64,000 nt of DNA. It comes from Tupaia tana (Eukaryota > Chordata > Mammalia > Scandentia > Tupaiidae). Positions 59,996 through 64,000 of this stretch are shown in pieces; positions within the stretch are counted from its first letter, which is position 1; the number at the start of each line of letters is the position of its first letter. The position numbers were made by a program, and so were the translations under genes. The notes beneath the pieces were generated by a model, which ran no database searches, was not told the DNA's origin, and saw nothing but the letters and a program-made list of their open reading frames with translations. The stretch lies in the NCBI GenBank assembly GCA_026018925.1, contig JAKSZU010000012.1, positions 32,482,055-32,546,054 on the forward strand, written 5' to 3'.

Positions 59996-60619
59996 CCCCA
60001 TATGCCATCATTTACGTGTTCATTATTGATGGGCCTTTGGGCTGTTTCTGGTTTTTGGTATTATTAATAACGCTACTATAAACATTCTTGTACACATGGT
60101 CTGCTCCTGTTTCATGTACTCAAGAAGAGAATTGCTGAGTCATAGGGTAAACGTTTATTTAATGTGAATAGACAAGGCTAAGCAGTTTAATAAAGTGGCT
60201 CTACCAGTTTACACTCTGACGGGGAGTGTGAGTTTCCACGTTCGTTCTGTATTGTACTTCACCACACAGACTGTCCAAAGACGCTTCAGACTCAACTTTG
60301 TCCAAAACCGTGCCCTCTAGCTTGGTAAATGACTAAGTGCTTCCCTAGACATTCCAAGTATGGCACTGAGGTGACACCCTGAGCTCTTGCCTGTCCCTTG
60401 CTGCCTACTTCAGCTAGCCATCAGTTATTTGACTCCATACTGTCGGGGCTTATCTGCATTACTCCCTTGCTGGATGTCACCATGCTTTCTCACCTAGACT
60501 GCAGCTTCCTCCCTGAACTTCACACTCCCAGCCTAACCCCTCCAATTCACCCTTCCCACTGCTGTGAAAACCACCTTATCTGAAACTCAGACCTAATCCT
60601 GATTCTTCTCTTTGCTTAT

Positions 60620-61045
60620 AAGGTAAAGAAGTTGGCCCCAGCCTTCCTCTCCAGGCCGCCTTCCCGCTGCCCTTCGATCCTCATGCAAGGGTACCTCTAA
60701 GTTCTAACTGCACAGCACTGGTCATTTCTCTCCCTGTGCTTTCACTCAAATGGCTCTGTCCTGCATTTAATGCTCTCTCATCTTGCAAAACTCAGCCTAC
60801 CAGTTACATTCTCTACTGAGCCTTTTCTTGATCATCTCAAATCAGGCAGACAACCCCTCTGTTCTCTCACCTCACCTGGACCCTCCACATGCTTTTCATG
60901 GGGACATCTCTATTTTTTCAGCGCAGTTGTCTCTACTTAAACACAGGCCTCTTGAGAGCAAGAGGCCACTTTGTCATCCCAGGACTTGTTTCAGGGCCTG
61001 ATATATGATAGACATCAATAAATATTTACTAGAAACTGTATTGAG
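60620..61045 (+). repeat. L2 LINE 3' end
   Basis: Motifs ctaccagttacattctctac, gaggccactttgtcatccca and gacatcaataaatatttact follow the L2 3' end. Confidence 0.55.
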
Positions 61046-61140
61046 ACAAAACATGAAGATATGACACAGAGAAATGCTAAGCGTAGAGAATAACTAGCAT
61101 AGACAATATCTGTGTTTTCAACCAATCTTAAAACCTAAAG

Positions 61141-61380
61141 GCAGGCCGGCCCCATACCTAGTGGTTAAGGGAGCTGGATCCCACATGGCTGACCACAGTT
61201 CGGTGGCTTAAGAAACACGCCAGGCATGTGTGTGTGCATGCCCCAAATCCCAACAGGCTGGAGAGATGGAAGAAAAGGGACTGCAGTGTGACTACCCCAC
61301 TTTGGAGAGTTGTTGCGCTCTCTCCCCCTCTCCATCTCTGTGACAAAGCACACACATCTTCTGGCAATGAAAAACAAACA
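61141..61380 (+). mobile_element. SINE family A, old subfamily
   Basis: Head ggccggccccatacctagtg and body ccccaaatcccaacaggctg mark the old type; a small deletion removes part of the B box region. Confidence 0.75.
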
Positions 61381-61389
61381 AACTACCTA

Positions 61390-62190
61390 AAAGCAGATGG
61401 GAGGCCTGTGAGTCCTAAGCTCTAATAAGGAAGTAATAGCACCTTTCCCGCTGAGCTACTGAAAAGACGACTGGAGAAAATTTATCTGTTTATCTGTTTC
61501 TAGCCTCAGCCAGGCATGCAGGAGGAACTCAATTAGCTACTGTATTATTTGTAATGGTGAAGCGGGCAACTTAAGTGAACACCAAGAGAGTTTTAGTTTA
61601 AGGTCCATCTTAAAGTTACCTTCATTGAGCAATGAATTAGAAGCTCACCTGTCTATGTTAATATAACCAACACAATTTGTAAAGCCAAAGCTGCATTATA
61701 GAGATGACCCCTTAATCCTAATAGATGTTTGTTGGATTATTTTAATTTAGTGCTTAGAACATTCAATGATTCTTAGTGGTTGCATATTTAGAACTATCAC
61801 TGACTTAACTTTTTAAAAAACATTCATATATGCATTAGATGCCATTTTTCCTTACAAGAGCAACCAAGCATTAATTGTATGTATCTTACCTCCTTTGCGG
61901 CTTAGTCTCAGTCAATGTTACATCTCCGAGTTAACTGAAAGAGGTCAACCAATGATCTAACAAAATGCCTTGCACACAGAAGATCCTCAGTGAAAACTTC
62001 CCAATAGGCATAAAGCGCCTGTGTTAGTGTGTGGTTTGTGTGTCTCTCTCCCAGCTCTCTTCTCTGCTCCCATCACCTCTTCATCGTGGTTTATAGCTAT
62101 CCCACCTGCGATTGCTATGCCAAATACTTGAATCCTCCAGGGCGCCATTCTCTGCCTATTAGCTAACTGCTGGTTCCCCCCTCTCATATC
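61390..62190. other. Intron 1 stretch with nothing recognised
   Basis: AT-rich; no gene or clear repeat. 62130-62177 faintly resembles an eroded antisense SINE head. Confidence 0.35.
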
Positions 62191-62208
62191 TTTAATAGCA
62201 ACTACAAG

Positions 62209-62745
62209 GACCAGCAGTTGGTGTAATGGCTACGTTGCTGGACTCCCACGTAGTAGAATGTGGTTCAAGTCCCAGACCCGGTGGCTTAACCTCACACCGG
62301 GTATGTATGAGTGCATGCCCAAGATACTGAGAGGAGAATGGAAGAGAAGGGATTGAGGTGTGGTCATCCCCCTGGGGGGGGGGGTGATTTCTGGATTTCT
62401 GTTTCTCTGTCTCTCTCTGTCTTTCTGGAGAGCATACGTGCCCTATAGCAAAAACCTCTCGGGACCAGCAGTTAGTGTAATGGCTATGTCGCTGAACTTC
62501 CATGTAGTCAACCGCGGTTCGAGTCCCAGACCCAGTGGCTTAAACTCATACTGGGCATGTGTGCGTGCATGCCCAAGATCCCGAAAGGATAATGGAGGAG
62601 AAGGGATTGCAACGTGGCCATCCCCCTTGGGGGGTGATTTTTTGCTCTCTGTCTCTCTCTGTCTTTTTGGCGAGCACACGTGCCCCATAGCAAAAAACCT
62701 CTCCAAAACAAAACAAAACAAAAAAAACTCTCCAAAAATAATAAT
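62209..62745 (+). mobile_element. SINE family A head-to-tail dimer with one shared TSD
   Basis: Two full monomers (62209-62460 and 62461-62742) are fused directly; the first ends ctatagcaaaaacctctc with no A tail and the second starts at once with gggaccagcagttagtgtaa. Direct repeats aatagcaactacaag (62194-62208) and aataacaactacaag (62743-62757) flank the pair, so it inserted as one unit or formed by recombination afterwards. Confidence 0.88.
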
Positions 62746-62883
62746 AACAACTACAAGCTGATGATTTTCAAATCTATATTTACATTCCAGACTTCTCCTA
62801 AAGCTTCAGATGCATTTACCCAACTGACCCTTGAATATCTCTTGTCCAACATTCCATAGGCAACTCGAATTCTATACACTAAA

Positions 62884-63043
62884 AGCGGGGTGGAGATTAA
62901 GGGCGCTGAACTTCCACGTGGCCAACCACAGTTCGAGTTCCAGACCTGACGGCTTGCTTTCTCACTTTCCCTCTCTCTCTCTCTGGTCAAATTAAAAGAA
63001 ATAAATAAATAAAGTTAAATAAATAATTTTTTTTTTTTAAAGA
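62884..63043 (+). mobile_element. SINE family A, short form
   Basis: The tRNA head (cacagttcgagttccagacc) joins directly to gacggcttgctttctcactt and the CT-rich end ctctctctctctggtcaaat, then AAAT repeats. Confidence 0.8.
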
Positions 63044-63325
63044 AAAGTAAGCTTGACCTATTCCAATGACTAGTACCACCAGTTATCTAGGCCAAAAATG
63101 CAAGTGTCATCCTCAATTATATCCTCTTCCACCATTTCAGTTGGTCATTAAGATCTGCCGTGTTGTGCTTGTGTTACGACTCTCCAATCCCACAGCCACT
63201 GGTAAGGCATTCTCTTCTCTCTGAGTTACTTCAATAGCCTCTATGTTTTTTTGTTTGTTTGTTTGTTTTTGTTTTCTTCTACTCTCAGCACAGCTGGCCA
63301 GTGAGAGCTTTATAAAATTTAAATC

Positions 63326-63572
63326 AGGGAGCAGCCGATGGTGTAATGGCTACATTGCTGGACTCCCAAGTAGTCGAATGTGGTTCAAGACCCAGACCTG
63401 AAGGCTTAAAACTCACACTGGACACATGTGCATGTGTGCCCAAAATCCCAAAAGGAGAATGGAGGAAAAGGGATTGCGGCATGACCATCATCCCTAGGGG
63501 TGATTTCTTGCTTTCTTTCTGTCTCTCTGGTGAACACACATACCCTACAGCAAAATCTCTCTTTAAAAAAGT
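63326..63572 (+). mobile_element. SINE family A
   Basis: Long form (agcagccgatggtgtaatgg ... accctacagcaaaatctctc). Confidence 0.85.
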
Positions 63573-63684
63573 TTTTTTTACTCAAATGATGTTGTTTGCT
63601 TGTTTAGTTTCCTTCAATGACTCATAATTGCCTACAGAACAAATCTAAGCTTCTTAGCCAGAGAGGCAAAGTTGTTCACAACCT

Positions 63685-64000
63685 GGCCTCTCAGCATAAA
63701 CAGAAAAGGAGTAGTAAAAACAAGAGTGAAATTGATGGAAAAAAGAGATATTCAACAAAACCAAAATTTTATTCTTTAAAAAGACTAACAAATAAAACAA
63801 ACCTCAAGACTAAGCCTGAAAAAAAAAGGAAAACAAACATACATTAGTATTAGGTATGAAAAAGGGAACACAACCACCGATAAGTAGAGATTACATTTAA
63901 ATCTACAAAATAATTTAAATCAATTTTATGTCAATAAATTATAAAATTAGAAGAAATGTAGGTTTTTTTCCCCAAAAGACAATTAAGTACTATGATTGGG
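63685..64000 (+). mobile_element. L1 ORF2 fragment running off the window
   Basis: Matches L1 ORF2 before the reverse-transcriptase core (ttctttaaaaagactaac, aataaaacaaacctcaagac, ttttatgtcaataaattata). It continues past the window edge. Many lesions. Confidence 0.7.

Larger units (their letters stand above)
58945..60260 (-). mobile_element. Old L1 3' region, split by two younger insertions
   Basis: The two outer parts (58945-59282 and about 60000-60260) match antisense L1 3' sequence, for example gtacttgtgtctggtttcat and gagaattgctgagtcatagg. Between them sit a hAT-like relic and a MaLR-type LTR piece. The L1 subfamily was not determined. Confidence 0.6.
19115..64000 (-). other. MAP6: MAP6 intron 1 (partial, at least 44.9 kb)
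   Basis: Upstream of the exon 2 acceptor no further MAP6 exon is seen to the window edge, so exon 1 and the promoter lie beyond 64000. The intron carries most of the SINEs, all the L1 pieces, the RPL6 pseudogene and the GT-rich satellite. The minimum length is read from the window; the true length is unknown. Confidence 0.85.

Noticed and set aside
62130-62177. Antisense SINE head
   Set aside because: Only about 20 bases look similar; too short and diverged to call.
4148-63572. tRNA genes at the A and B box motifs
   Set aside because: Each tRNA-like head is part of a SINE; the acceptor stems do not pair and a SINE body follows.
2-64000. CRISPR-like spaced repeats or operons
   Set aside because: The regular repeats are SINE copies and microsatellites; spacing and content fit a mammalian intron.

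Overview
This is nuclear DNA from a placental mammal. It carries most of the 3' half of MAP6 (STOP, stable tubule only polypeptide), a neuronal microtubule-stabilising protein, on the minus strand. The evidence is three consecutive exons with consensus splice sites and compatible phases, a proline-rich C-terminal array of 11-residue repeats, and ancient mammal-wide repeats (MIR, L2, MaLR LTRs, hAT relics, L1). There is no prokaryotic, plasmid or phage content. The dominant young repeat is a tRNA-derived SINE that I do not recognise as Alu, B1/B2, Bov-tA, Can-SINE, ERE, rabbit C or Ves. This argues against primates, rodents, ruminants, carnivores, horses, lagomorphs and vesper bats, but I cannot name the order.

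Layout (the gene reads right to left). 1-289 holds the short MAP6 3' UTR and flank. 290-1514 is the last exon (exon 4), 33 tandem 11-residue repeats. 1515-16657 is intron 3; its upper part (about 13.9-16.65 kb) may be the 3' UTR of a shorter isoform made by reading through the exon 3 donor. 16658-16854 is exon 3, 16855-18900 intron 2, and 18901-19114 exon 2, which carries an Mn-type microtubule-binding module. From 19115 to the end everything is intron 1. Exon 1 and the promoter lie beyond the window.

Intron 1 is a mosaic of retroelements. It has about 30 copies of the main SINE in long and short forms (about 35 in the whole window), three copies of a second SINE type, four L1 pieces I can align (one with an internal inversion), MaLR LTRs, hAT relics, a 120-bp near-palindrome, a 540-bp GT-rich satellite, and a complete but dead RPL6 processed pseudogene with target-site duplications. 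Between about 29.8 and 35.6 kb the SINEs are so dense that one has inserted into another SINE that sits inside an L1. The MAP6 3' half has few young insertions.

I find no evidence for a new multi-gene system. The most interesting items are a donor site that doubles as a stop codon at MAP6 exon 3, the possible alternative 3' UTR, the 33-bp coding repeat array, a fused SINE dimer between one pair of target-site duplications, and the long palindrome at 30.9-31.0 kb. Repeat families are assigned from memory of consensus sequences; edges of old copies are approximate.
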